Assembly (NCBI RefSeq): GCF_900104525.1
Contig: NZ_LT629711.1
Location: 558,001-622,000 of the forward strand
From: Pedococcus dokdonensis
GTDB taxonomy: Bacteria > Actinomycetota > Actinomycetes > Actinomycetales > Dermatophilaceae
Length of the DNA: 64,000 nucleotides
Direction of reading: 5' to 3'
Numbering within the stretch: position 1 is the first letter of the stretch; every line of letters begins with the position of its first letter. The notes under the pieces were generated by a model. It was not told the origin of the DNA. It searched no databases and saw nothing but the letters and a program-made list of their open reading frames with translations. Of the stretch, positions 41,207 through 51,885 are shown in pieces. The translations under genes were made by a program, and so were the position numbers.

Positions 41207-41410
41207 ATGTACGAGTACAAGGTGGTCCAGGTCCGCGAAGGCCTCATCGGCGGGAAGATGTCGGCCGACAAGCTCGAGAAGGTCCTCAACGAGTGGGCCG
41301 GCAAGGGTTGGCAGATGAAGTCGGTCACGGCCGTCGAGGTCAAGGGTCGGCTCGGACCGGGCGGCACCGAGGGCGTGCTCGTGACGTTCGAGCGCCAGCG
41401 TCCCGCCTGA
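41207..41410 (+). CDS. DUF4177 domain protein
   Basis: This 67-residue protein is a complete DUF4177: MYEYKVVQVREGLIGGKMSADKLEKVLNEWAGKGWQMKSVTAVEVKG is its family pattern (small alpha/beta protein with a conserved GW). The function is unknown. The gene ends 50 bp before the convergent tetR gene. Confidence 0.85.
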   Translation: MYEYKVVQVREGLIGGKMSADKLEKVLNEWAGKGWQMKSVTAVEVKGRLGPGGTEGVLVTFERQRPA

Positions 41411-41462
41411 CCGACCCGCGTCGCAGCCGGAGCCGTGGTGGCCGACGCTCCGTGGCCGGGCG

Positions 41463-42290
41463 TCAGGGCTGCGTGGGCAGGCGCTCCGCCTCGGCGCGCG
41501 CCACGCCCTGCAGGCGCGGCCACTCCTCACTGATGTTGAGGTCGGCGCCGATGTCGAGCATGGTCGCCGTGAACAGCGCACCGGTGCTGATCAGCCCCGG
41601 GTGCACGTGCCCGAAGACCTCGAGCGTCACCGTGCCGTAGAGCCGAGCCCAGGCACGCTCGAACATCCACACCATGCCCGGCGTGGGCGCGCCCAGGGCG
41701 CCGGACCCCGAGGACTCGTCGCCGTGGGGCGGGAGCTCGCCGCGCAGGATCTCGAGCAGCGCAGGGTCGAGCTCGTCGTCGGTCGGGATGGCGAACTGGT
41801 ACTTCACCCACAGCCGTCCGAAGATCTCACTGAAGAACGCCGCGAAGAGGTGCACCCCCGAGTCCTCGGGCAGGCAGTCGGCCAGCGAGGTGATGAGGGC
41901 AGTCTTCTTGGCGTGCATCGCCTCGTCGAGCTGGACGGAGTCGCTCGACGCGAAGACCATCTGGAACTCCGTGCGGTTGCGCAGCGCCCAGGCGCGGAAC
42001 GCCGCCGAGGCGGCCACGATCTGCGCGGACGGGTCGTCGTCGGCCTGGGTGTCGCGGGCCACCGTCATCGCGGCGACCACGTCCTCGAAGATCGACCGCG
42101 CGACCAGCGCGAGCAGGTCGGCGTGGCTGTCGACGTAGCGGTAGAGGGCCGGGGGAGTCAGGCCCATCTCCTGGGCCACGGCGCGGATCGAGACGTCACC
42201 GCCGTTGCGCAGCAGACGCCGGGACACCTCGACGATCTCGTCGAAGGTGGCCTGCCGCTGCCGTTCGCGTCGGGTCGGAACCGCCGTCAT
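41463..42290 (-). CDS. TetR/AcrR family regulator of the MMPL exporter
   Basis: A 275-residue regulator. The N-terminal helix-turn-helix is clear (TFDEIVEVSRRLLRNGGDVSIRAVAQEMGLTPPALYRYVDSHADLLALVARSIF, about 15-68). The C-terminal ligand domain resembles the TetR_C_33/WHG type (AFRAWALRNRTEFQMVFASSD). The gene is divergent from the MMPL transporter, with a palindrome at 42357-42387 between them, so it is the probable repressor of that exporter. The effector is unknown, probably a hydrophobic substrate of the pump. Confidence 0.9.
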   Translation of the reverse strand: MTAVPTRRERQRQATFDEIVEVSRRLLRNGGDVSIRAVAQEMGLTPPALYRYVDSHADLLALVARSIFEDVVAAMTVARDTQADDDPSAQIVAASAAFRAWALRNRTEFQMVFASSDSVQLDEAMHAKKTALITSLADCLPEDSGVHLFAAFFSEIFGRLWVKYQFAIPTDDELDPALLEILRGELPPHGDESSGSGALGAPTPGMVWMFERAWARLYGTVTLEVFGHVHPGLISTGALFTATMLDIGADLNISEEWPRLQGVARAEAERLPTQP

Positions 42291-42356
42291 CTGTGCCCTG
42301 CTCGCTCTCGTCCGGACCGTGGTGGGTCGAGTTAACCATGAACCCTTGACAAGTTA

Positions 42357-42387
42357 GTTTACACCCATCACTGTTACTGGCGTAAAC
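42357..42387. promoter_or_regulatory. TetR-type operator between tetR and MMPL genes
   Basis: GTTTACACC (42357-42365) and GGCGTAAAC (42379-42387) form an inverted repeat matching at 8 of 9 positions with a 13-bp spacer. A TTGACA -35-like hexamer lies just upstream at 42346-42351. The location in the 158-bp divergent spacer suits an operator that controls both genes. Confidence 0.6.
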
Positions 42388-42448
42388 ATTCGTAATGGTG
42401 AGTTGCAACCCATGGTTGCGCATCGTGGTGGAGAGGGAAGTGGTGGGA

Positions 42449-44680
42449 ATGAGGACGTGGGGACAGTTCGTCGCTCGGCGGTCCTGGGCCGTGCTCCTGG
42501 GCGGCTTGGCCGTGGTGCTGGTCGCGGCGGCATACGGCATCGGGGTGTTCGGCAACCTCTCCAACGGCGGGTTCGACGACCCGGCCACCGACTCGGCCAG
42601 GGAGCTGGCCCTCGAGCAGGCGACGTTCCCAGGTCGGGAGACCGACCTCGTCGTCATCTACTCGAGCCCGACGCTCACGGTGCAGGACCCGGCGTTCCAG
42701 CGGGCCGTCACCGACACGATCAGCGCCCTTCCGGCCAAGGACGTGGCGGGCGCCGTCACCTGGTACGCCAGCCAGTCGCCCGGCCTGGTCAGCGCGGACG
42801 ACCACGCCACCCGGGTCATCGTCACGCTGGCCGGCGACACCCAGGACGCCAAGAGCGACAACTGGGAGGCGGTCAAGGGCGAGCTCGACGCACCTGGGCT
42901 GAGTACGAGCATCGGGGGCCCTTGGGCGGTCTTCGGTGACGTCAACGAGCAGGTCTCCAAGGACATCGCCCGGGCCGAGTCGATCTCGCTGCCCATCGTC
43001 TTCCTGCTCAGCCTGCTCATCTTCGGCAGCTTGGTCTCGGCGCTGATGCCGACGCTCGTCGGCGGCATCGCGGTGATGGGGGCCTTCGCCGTCGTCCGGC
43101 TGATCACCGGCGTCACCGACGTGTCGATCTTCTCGATCAACGTGATCACCCTGCTCGGCATGGGGCTGGCGATCGACTACGCCCTGTTCGTGGTCAGCCG
43201 GTTCCGCGAAGAGCTCGCGCTCGCCCCGGACACCTCGCGCGACAGCGTGCGGGCCGCGATCGTCCGCACCATGACGACCGCCGGACGCACGGTGCTCTTC
43301 TCCGGCCTCATCGTGGCCGCGTCACTGGCCTCGCTGTTGCTGTTCCCGCAGAACTTCCTGCGCTCGATGGGCTACGGCGGCATGGCGGCGGTCCTGGTCG
43401 CGATGGTCGCGGCGCTGACCGTGCTGCCGGCGCTGTTGGGTGTGCTGGGGCCGCGCATCGAGTTCGGCCGGATGCCGTGGCGCCGCGGCTCGCGGGCCCG
43501 CCTCGCCGACGCCCGCACCCCGGATGCGCTGCACGGCACCGACCACGAGGTCGTGCACGGCGCGTGGGCCCGGGTGGCGCACAGCGTGATGCGCCGACCC
43601 GTCGTCTACCTCGTCGTCATCGTGGTGGGGCTGCTCGCCCTCGGTAGCCCGTTCGCGGGGGCCAGGTGGGGCAGTGTCGACGAGCGGGTGCTGCCGGTGA
43701 GCTCGCCGAGCCGCCAGGCTGCCGACCTGCAGGCCGACCTGTTCGGTGGGGAGAGCGCCAGCGCCTCGATCATGCTCCGGGGGGCGGACGAGGCGGGAGT
43801 CGCCGCCTACGTCACCGAGCTCGGGGACGTCGACGGGGTCGTCACCGCCCAGGCGGTGGACAGCACCGTGGTGGCGGGGGACCGGCTCACCCTCGTGCAG
43901 GCGACCTGGCAGGGCAACTCGCAGACCACAGCCAGCCAGGACGTCGTGGTGGGCCTGCGTGCCGTCGAGCCGCCAGCCGGCAGCACCGCACTGGTCGGTG
44001 GGCCGACTGCTGACGCCGTCGACCTGATCGACTCGATCGGAGCCCACCTGCCGTGGATGGCCCTGATGGTGGCGCTGGTGATGCTCGTGCTGCTCTTCGT
44101 GGCCTTCGGGTCGGTCGTCCTGCCTCTCAAGGCGATCGTGATGAACGCGGTGTCGATCGTCGCGTCCTTCGGGGTGGTCACCTGGATCTTCCAGGAGGGC
44201 CACCTGGCCGGGCTGCTCGGCTTCACCTCGCCCGGCTACCTCGACGTCACCCAGCCGATCCTGATGCTGGCGATCCTGTTCGGGCTCTCGATGGACTACG
44301 AGGTGTTCCTGCTGAGCCGGGTGCGCGAGGAATGGGACCGCACCGGCGACAACACCCGTGCCGTCGCGGCCGGCGTGCAGCGGTCGGGGCGGATCATCAC
44401 CAGCGCGGCGCTCCTGCTGGCCGTCGTGATCGGCGGCTTCGCGACCAGCGGGATCGTCTTCCTCAAGATGATCGGCATCGGCATGCTCGTCGCCGTCCTG
44501 CTCGACGCGACCGTGGTGCGGGCCCTGCTGGTGCCCGCGACGATGCGGCTGCTGGGGCGGGCCAACTGGTATGCGCCCGGTCCGCTCGCGCGCTGGTGGG
44601 ACCGCCACGGCCACCGTGAGGAGGCGCTGCCGACCCCGTCCCACGGCCTGCCGGCGCCGGAGCTCGCCACCGCTCCCTGA
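42449..44680 (+). CDS. MMPL family transporter
   Basis: A 743-residue RND-type exporter of the MMPL family. Two repeats each hold one N-terminal helix, a large extracytoplasmic loop, and five helices. The first repeat starts at RRSWAVLLGGLAVVLVAAAYG, and GMGLAIDYALFVVSRFREE (near residue 245) carries the DY pair of the proton relay. The second repeat has LFGLSMDYEVFLLSRVREEW (near 620), with the matching MDYE. In mycobacteria such pumps export lipids or siderophores; in most actinobacteria the cargo is unknown. The ATG at 42449 follows GAGAGGGAAGTGGTGGG. It is probably repressed by the divergent TetR protein. Confidence 0.9.
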   Translation: MRTWGQFVARRSWAVLLGGLAVVLVAAAYGIGVFGNLSNGGFDDPATDSARELALEQATFPGRETDLVVIYSSPTLTVQDPAFQRAVTDTISALPAKDVAGAVTWYASQSPGLVSADDHATRVIVTLAGDTQDAKSDNWEAVKGELDAPGLSTSIGGPWAVFGDVNEQVSKDIARAESISLPIVFLLSLLIFGSLVSALMPTLVGGIAVMGAFAVVRLITGVTDVSIFSINVITLLGMGLAIDYALFVVSRFREELALAPDTSRDSVRAAIVRTMTTAGRTVLFSGLIVAASLASLLLFPQNFLRSMGYGGMAAVLVAMVAALTVLPALLGVLGPRIEFGRMPWRRGSRARLADARTPDALHGTDHEVVHGAWARVAHSVMRRPVVYLVVIVVGLLALGSPFAGARWGSVDERVLPVSSPSRQAADLQADLFGGESASASIMLRGADEAGVAAYVTELGDVDGVVTAQAVDSTVVAGDRLTLVQATWQGNSQTTASQDVVVGLRAVEPPAGSTALVGGPTADAVDLIDSIGAHLPWMALMVALVMLVLLFVAFGSVVLPLKAIVMNAVSIVASFGVVTWIFQEGHLAGLLGFTSPGYLDVTQPILMLAILFGLSMDYEVFLLSRVREEWDRTGDNTRAVAAGVQRSGRIITSAALLLAVVIGGFATSGIVFLKMIGIGMLVAVLLDATVVRALLVPATMRLLGRANWYAPGPLARWWDRHGHREEALPTPSHGLPAPELATAP

Positions 44681-44780
44681 CCGGGGAGCCCTGACCGACG
44701 AGCCCTGACCGAGGAGCCCTGACCGAGGAGCCCTGACCGAGGAGCCCTGACCGAGGAGCCCTGACCGAGGAGCCCTGACC
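44677..44780. repeat. 14-bp tandem repeat downstream of the MMPL gene
   Basis: Seven copies of CTGACCGAGGAGCC follow in an unbroken head-to-tail run, beginning inside the MMPL stop codon region; the first two copies have single-base variants and the rest are identical. The unit is not a multiple of three. It leads directly into the terminator hairpin at 44781. Confidence 0.9.
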
Positions 44781-44845
44781 GCGACACGCCGCAGGACGGA
44801 CCGTGCTACCACACACCGGGTGCACGGTCTGTCCTGCGGCGTCGC
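44781..44845 (+). terminator. Long imperfect terminator hairpin
   Basis: Arms 44781-44806 and 44822-44845 pair over 24 bases with a two-base bulge and one G:T pair. It ends the MMPL transcript after the 14-bp repeat tract. Confidence 0.75.
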
Positions 44846-44911
44846 GCCCCCCGCGTTTGGTGGAACGGCGAGTTGGGCCGAAAGTATGAGATGTGTGGCG
44901 GTCTTTGCCTA

Positions 44912-44924
44912 GATAATCGATCTC
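44912..44924 (+). promoter_or_regulatory. -10 element of a leaderless promoter
   Basis: GATAAT (44912-44917), preceded by TA, is a near-consensus -10 hexamer whose predicted start site, 7 bases downstream, is the G of the GTG start codon at 44925. No Shine-Dalgarno sequence exists in the 7-base gap. This is the arrangement of a leaderless actinobacterial mRNA. The -35 region is weak. Confidence 0.6.
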
Positions 44925-46565
<1,641 letters not shown>

Positions 46566-46582
46566 CCCAGGCCGTCCTGTCC

Positions 46583-46678
46583 AGGGCGGCACTGACCCGA
46601 GGCGGCACTGACCCGAGGCGGCACTCACCCGAGGCGGCACTCACCCGAGGCGGCACTGACCCGAGGCGGCACTCACCC
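46583..46678. repeat. 16-bp tandem repeat, 6 copies, after the sigma gene
   Basis: Six head-to-tail copies of GAGGCGGCACTGACCC (G/C variant at one position) begin 18 bases after the stop codon of the anchored sigma factor. The 298-base gap 46566-46863 contains nothing else that I can support apart from the promoter region of the next gene. Confidence 0.9.
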
Positions 46679-46863
46679 GAGGGTTGCTGAGTCGTCCCCG
46701 CCCTGACCACCGCGTCCCGCCGGTGCCGGAGGCACTCGTGCCGACGGGGGAGCCCACCTAGGCAGAAACACGGATGCGCCGCCACGGTGCCCGACCGCAC
46801 ACTGGGAGGCGGGCGGCTGCACGGGTCGTCCGGGGGTGCAGGGGGGATACGTGGGGTAGCACC

Positions 46864-47262
46864 ATGAGCTCGTTCGACCTGGTGCCGATGCTGAAGGCGC
46901 CCGAGGGCTGGCCGGGGGCGGTGGTCGCGACGGTCGCGATGGTCGCGCTGGCCGCGCTCGACCTGGCCGGGGCGTTTGCCGCGAAGGAGTGGGCCGAGCA
47001 CCGTTCGCCGGTGCCGATGCTCCTGGGCCTGTTGGCCTTCGGGGTGTTGTTCTGGGTGTACGCGTCGTCGTTGCAGTACGCCGAGCTCGCCCTGGTCACG
47101 ATGGGGTGGATCGTGATGCTGCAGGTCGGCCTGGTCGTCATCGACCGGGTCCGCTACGGCGTCGAGCTGCCGCCCGACAAGTGGGTGGCCATCGTGGTGC
47201 TGCTCGCCGCGCAGGCATACCTGCTGCTGGCCCCGGCGGCCAGCTCGCGCACGCCGGCCTGA
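46864..47262 (+). CDS. Small four-helix membrane protein
   Basis: The 132-residue product has four hydrophobic helices (VVATVAMVALAALDLAGAF, MLLGLLAFGVLFWVYASSL, LALVTMGWIVMLQVGLVVI and VAIVVLLAAQAYLLLAPAA) and short charged loops. It fits small actinobacterial membrane proteins of unknown function (EamA-fragment-like or DMT-like size). It heads a group of three membrane-protein genes read in the same direction. Confidence 0.68.
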   Translation: MSSFDLVPMLKAPEGWPGAVVATVAMVALAALDLAGAFAAKEWAEHRSPVPMLLGLLAFGVLFWVYASSLQYAELALVTMGWIVMLQVGLVVIDRVRYGVELPPDKWVAIVVLLAAQAYLLLAPAASSRTPA

Positions 47263-47336
47263 CGGCGCCACCCGCTCCTGCCCGCCCGCACCCAGCCGGT
47301 GCGGGACGGGCGCAGCGCTCGCGTAGGCTTCCGGCC

Positions 47337-47702
47337 GTGCTCTACCCGTTGACCGTCGCGCTGCTCGTGGCCTCCGTGGCCCTGCTCGCCGTGGCCGCCT
47401 GGTATGCCGTGGCTCGCCGCCTCGTCGACGACCGGCTCCTGCTCGTGACGGCCGTGGTCGAGCTCGGCCTGGTGGTGCAGCTCGTGGTGGCGTTGGCGCA
47501 CCTCGGGAAGGTGCCCGGTGACAGCGCGGAGCAGGCGACCTTCGCGGCCTACGCGATCACCTTGCCGTTCGTCCCTCCCGCGGCGGCGTTCCTCGCGCTC
47601 AAGGAGAAGACCCGCTGGTCGATGGGGGTCGTCGCCGTCGGCGCGTTCGCGGTGGCCGTGATGACGGCCCGGCTCCAGCAGATCTGGAACCTCGGTGGCT
47701 GA
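47337..47702 (+). CDS. Small membrane protein of unknown function (121 aa)
   Basis: Four predicted helices (MLYPLTVALLVASVALLAVAAW, LLVTAVVELGLVVQLVVALAHL, AYAITLPFVPPAAAFLALKE, VVAVGAFAVAVMTARL). No known domain is recognised. The GTG at 47337 begins the first helix. Its stop codon overlaps the GTG of the next gene, so the two membrane proteins are translationally coupled and may form a complex. Confidence 0.65.
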   Translation: MLYPLTVALLVASVALLAVAAWYAVARRLVDDRLLLVTAVVELGLVVQLVVALAHLGKVPGDSAEQATFAAYAITLPFVPPAAAFLALKEKTRWSMGVVAVGAFAVAVMTARLQQIWNLGG

Positions 47703-48102
47703 GCAGCCGAGGTCCACCCGCTCCGGCCCGGGGGTGGTGCTGGTCGCCGTCTACGGCCTGCTGGCGCTCGCCGCCACCGGCCGGTCGGTGCTGCAGATCA
47801 GCGAGTACTTCTCCGACGCGCCGCTGGCCTACACCTTGTCCGCCGTGGCTGCCGTCATCTACCTCGTCGCCACGGTGGCCCTGGCCCGCGGTGACCGCAC
47901 CTCGCGCCGGGTGGCCCTGGTCGCGATCACCGTCGAGCTGGTCGGGGTGCTCGCGGTCGGGCTCGCGTCCTACCTCGACCAGGAGGCCTTTCCCGAGAAG
48001 ACGGTCTGGTCGCACTTCGGGTCCGGGTACGGCTTCGTGCCGCTGGTGCTGCCGGTGCTGGGGCTCCTGTGGCTGCGCCACACCAGCCGACAGACCGCCT
48101 GA
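47695..48102 (+). CDS. Small membrane protein coupled to its upstream neighbour (135 aa)
   Basis: The product has four predicted helices after a short hydrophilic N-terminus (VVLVAVYGLLALAATGRSVLQI, YTLSAVAAVIYLVATVALA, VALVAITVELVGVLAVGLASY, FVPLVLPVLGLLWL). The first helix is followed by SVLQISEYF, a pattern shared with some uncharacterised actinobacterial membrane proteins. The GTG start lies inside the preceding gene (8-base overlap). The function is unknown. Confidence 0.65.
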   Translation: MAEQPRSTRSGPGVVLVAVYGLLALAATGRSVLQISEYFSDAPLAYTLSAVAAVIYLVATVALARGDRTSRRVALVAITVELVGVLAVGLASYLDQEAFPEKTVWSHFGSGYGFVPLVLPVLGLLWLRHTSRQTA

Positions 48103-48130
48103 CTCGTGCCGGGCCCTGGTCGCGTGGCGG

Positions 48131-48568
48131 CTAGGCCTCGACCGGCTCCAGGACGAAGACGGGGATCAGCCGGTCGGTCTTGACCTGGTAGTCGGCGTAC
48201 GGCGGGAACGCCTCGACGCAGCGCGGCCACCACTCCTCCCGCTCCGGGCCCTCGAGCTCGCGGGCGCGGACGGTCCAGGTGCGGTCGTCGTCCTGGAGGT
48301 CGAGCACCGGGTTCTTGAGCAGGTTCCGGTACCACTTCGGGTGCTCGGGGGCGCCGCCCTTGCTGGCCACCGCGGCATACACGCCGTCGTGCTCGACCCG
48401 CATCAGCGGCACCTTGCGCACCTTGCCCGACACGCCCAGCATCGTGAGCAGCACCACCGGTCGGCCCTGGATGTCGACGGCTCGGGTGGTGCCGGAGGCC
48501 TCGATCTTCTCGACCTGGGTGCGGACCCACTGGGTGGGGCTGGCTGCGTAGTCACCGGTGATGGTCAT
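48131..48568 (-). CDS. Deazaflavin (F420)-dependent nitroreductase family protein
   Basis: This 145-residue protein has the DDN-type split barrel: VDIQGRPVVLLTMLGVSGKVRKVPLMRVEHDGVYAAVASKGGAPEHPKWYRNLLKNP includes the F420-phosphate contacts and the KGG..HP.WY.NL signature. Mycobacterial Ddn uses reduced F420 to reduce quinones and the prodrug pretomanid. The natural substrate of this copy is unknown. The ATG at 48568 starts the conserved protein. It is convergent with the membrane-protein group. Confidence 0.88.
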   Translation of the reverse strand: MTITGDYAASPTQWVRTQVEKIEASGTTRAVDIQGRPVVLLTMLGVSGKVRKVPLMRVEHDGVYAAVASKGGAPEHPKWYRNLLKNPVLDLQDDDRTWTVRARELEGPEREEWWPRCVEAFPPYADYQVKTDRLIPVFVLEPVEA

Positions 48569-48678
48569 GCCCCCATCCCAGCACGCCGCCCGGACGCCCG
48601 AGGCACCCACCCCCTCGCCCGGCGGGGCCTGTGGACAACCGGAGGGCACGGTCGGGGTGCCTGCCTACGCTCGGTGAC

Positions 48679-48978
48679 ATGAGCGACATCGAGGTGGATC
48701 CCGAGGCCCTGGCCGCGCTCGGCCGGGTCCTCGCGGAGGTGGCCGGTGACCTGGCCTGGCAGGCCGGGGACGCGGTGGAGCAGGCGTGGGCGCTGGGGCC
48801 GGGGGAGAGCGCTGGTGTGCTGGGTTCGGTGCTCGGGGACTTCGAGCACCAGCGGCTCAGCCTGGGCCGAGATCTCGACGAGCTCGCCGCCCGGGTCACG
48901 GCCGCCGGCCGGGTGTACGTCGACGCGGAGGCCGTGGTGGGGGCGGCGGCGACGCTCGACCCCGGTCTGCCGCGGTGA
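48679..48978 (+). CDS. Small WXG100/ESX-like protein
   Basis: A 99-residue helical hairpin protein. Helices flank a turn with WALGPGES (near 37-44), and the C-terminal helix carries YVDAE (80-84), a match to the YxxxD/E export signal of type VII secretion. Size, helix content and position directly before a WxG-containing protein fit the small partner of an ESX-type pair. The classical WxG turn is replaced by WALG, so the call is moderate. The end overlaps the next gene as GTGA. Confidence 0.55.
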   Translation: MSDIEVDPEALAALGRVLAEVAGDLAWQAGDAVEQAWALGPGESAGVLGSVLGDFEHQRLSLGRDLDELAARVTAAGRVYVDAEAVVGAAATLDPGLPR

Positions 48979-50228
48979 CCGTGTTGCGGCCGCTGTCCGG
49001 CCACGCCGACACCGTCCGCGCGCTCGCCGTCAGGCTGCACCGGCAGGGCGAGCTGCTGCTCTCGCTGGCCGAGACCGTGCGGGGACTGGCCGGCGCCGAG
49101 GTCAGCTGGCACGGCCCGGCGGCCGCCGCCTTCGCCACCCGAGCGCGGCCGGCCGCGACCCTGCTCGTTGCCGTGGGGCGGCGGCACGCGGTCTCGGCGG
49201 TCGCGCTGCGAGGCTTCGCCGACTCGCTCGACTCGGCCCAGCGGGTGGCCGAGGCCGCTGCGGCCGAGCACGAGGTGGCTCTGCCGCGCGCCATCGCGCT
49301 GGGCACCGCGCGGGTCGAGGCCGAGGCCTGCGCCGACCCAGCGCAACGCGCTGCCGCCGCTGGCCTGCACCACCGTGAGGTGGTCGAGCTGGAGCGAGCC
49401 CAGGGAGCCGAGCGTCGACACACCGCGGCCTGGCGGGCCTTCGAGGACGCAGACCGACGGTGCGCGGCAGTGTTGCGCGCCCTGCTCGAGGACGGCCTCT
49501 CCGACAGCCGCGCCTACGACACCCTCACCGGGCTCAGCCGCGCCGCGGGCGGCATCGAGAGCGCCGCCGGCGCGGTCGGCCTCATCCCTGCGCCGCCGGC
49601 CAAGGCCCTCGGGGCGGTGGCCGGCGCCGCAGGTGCCGTCACCGTGCTCGCCGACGCGACCGTGCGGGTCGCCTATGGCGACGGGGACTGGGGGTCGATC
49701 GGCCTGGCTGCGGCGGCCGCGTCGACCGGGGGCGCAGCCAAGGTCCTCAAGCGCGGGGCGCTCGCGACCAACCCGGCGGCTGCTGCCGCGGCCACTCGCG
49801 GCGAGCGACGCCTTCGACGCCTCCGGGTCGCCGACCGGCTCAAGCTCGGGGTCAGCGGTGAGCTGCGCAGGGCGCCCCGTGAGGGCGGCCCGCGACGGGA
49901 GCTCGTCGCCGGCCCTCGTCGCGGGTCCGGCTCACCGGCCGCCTCGGCCCGGTGGCTCGCCGAGCAGGCGAGAGCGAGGGCCGAGCACGCCGTCCGGGTC
50001 CGCTGGCTCGACGACCTCGCCGTGGCCACGCGGGACCCCGCGCGCTCGCGGACCATGCTGGTGACCGGGTGGGGGGTCGAGGGCTCCGCCACGGTGCTCG
50101 GCGGCGGAGCAGCCTGGCGCGAGCACCGGCTCGAGCGGCAGCAGTCCGCAGCGGACGACCGGCGCGACCAGCGCCTCGTCGGCGATCGCGACGGGGCGGG
50201 GGAGCGCCGGTCGGCTCGTCCGCGATGA
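48975..50228 (+). CDS. WXG100-domain putative type VII secretion substrate
   Basis: A 417-residue protein. Residues 1-100 form a WXG100-like helical hairpin (VRALAVRLHRQGELLLSLAETVRGLAGAEVSWHGPAAAAFATRA, with WHG at 45-47). A long helical coiled region (about 100-180) precedes a hydrophobic Gly/Ala segment (GLIPAPPAKALGAVAGAAGAVTVLADATVRV...) like the pretoxin parts of polymorphic toxins. The C-terminus is very basic, rich in Arg and without a known toxin domain. The GTG at 48975 overlaps the upstream stop codon. No immunity gene follows, as the next feature is a riboswitch. A structural surface protein is an alternative. Confidence 0.55.
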   Translation: MTVLRPLSGHADTVRALAVRLHRQGELLLSLAETVRGLAGAEVSWHGPAAAAFATRARPAATLLVAVGRRHAVSAVALRGFADSLDSAQRVAEAAAAEHEVALPRAIALGTARVEAEACADPAQRAAAAGLHHREVVELERAQGAERRHTAAWRAFEDADRRCAAVLRALLEDGLSDSRAYDTLTGLSRAAGGIESAAGAVGLIPAPPAKALGAVAGAAGAVTVLADATVRVAYGDGDWGSIGLAAAAASTGGAAKVLKRGALATNPAAAAAATRGERRLRRLRVADRLKLGVSGELRRAPREGGPRRELVAGPRRGSGSPAASARWLAEQARARAEHAVRVRWLDDLAVATRDPARSRTMLVTGWGVEGSATVLGGGAAWREHRLERQQSAADDRRDQRLVGDRDGAGERRSARPR

Positions 50229-50275
50229 GAGATGGGTATGCCGGGCCGTGGACGCTTCGGCGTAACCTCGCCACA

Positions 50276-50397
50276 GGTCATGAGCGCCAGCGACAAGCCC
50301 CGGCTCGCTGGCCGGCAACCCTCCGCCGCGGTGGGGTGCCCCGGGTGAGGACCTGGCGGACGGCACCGGTTGCCGCCCGCAAGCGCGGGAGACCCAG
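50276..50397 (+). ncRNA. SAM-IV riboswitch
   Basis: The sequence starting GGTCATGAGCGCCAGCG continues with AAGCCCCGGC, GCTGGCCGGCAACCCTCC, CCGCGGTGGGGTGCCCCGGGTGA and the following paired GGCGGACGGC/GCCGCCCGC segment. This matches the conserved core of the SAM-IV class, which occurs in actinobacteria and binds S-adenosylmethionine. It sits about 45 bases before metY and should turn the gene off when SAM is abundant. It probably acts on translation or through a short terminator; I cannot tell which. Confidence 0.9.
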
Positions 50398-50441
50398 CAC
50401 GTGTCCCGCACCCTCGTCGCACGAGAGTGAAGGAAGACCCC

Positions 50442-51761
<1,320 letters not shown>

Positions 51762-51781
51762 CCCGCTGGAGCCGAGCCCAC

Positions 51782-51841
51782 ACCGCGCCCGTCAGCGCGC
51801 CCGTCACCGCGCCCGTCACCGCGCCCGTCACCCCGCCCGTC
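51782..51841. repeat. 12-bp tandem repeat after metY
   Basis: Five head-to-tail copies of ACCGCGCCCGTC (two with single-base variants) begin 20 bases after the metY stop codon. The following sequence runs directly into the 3' end of the convergent LicD-like gene. No terminator hairpin is obvious nearby. Confidence 0.85.
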
Positions 51842-51885
51842 ATCCCAAGGGGTGGCGGGCGCGGGGGTGGGCAGCGCTGCTCGGC

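Noticed and set aside
44677..44780. The 14-bp repeat tract as a CRISPR array or protein-binding iteron origin
   Set aside because: There are no spacers, no Rep or Cas gene nearby, and the tract lies after a stop codon and before a terminator.
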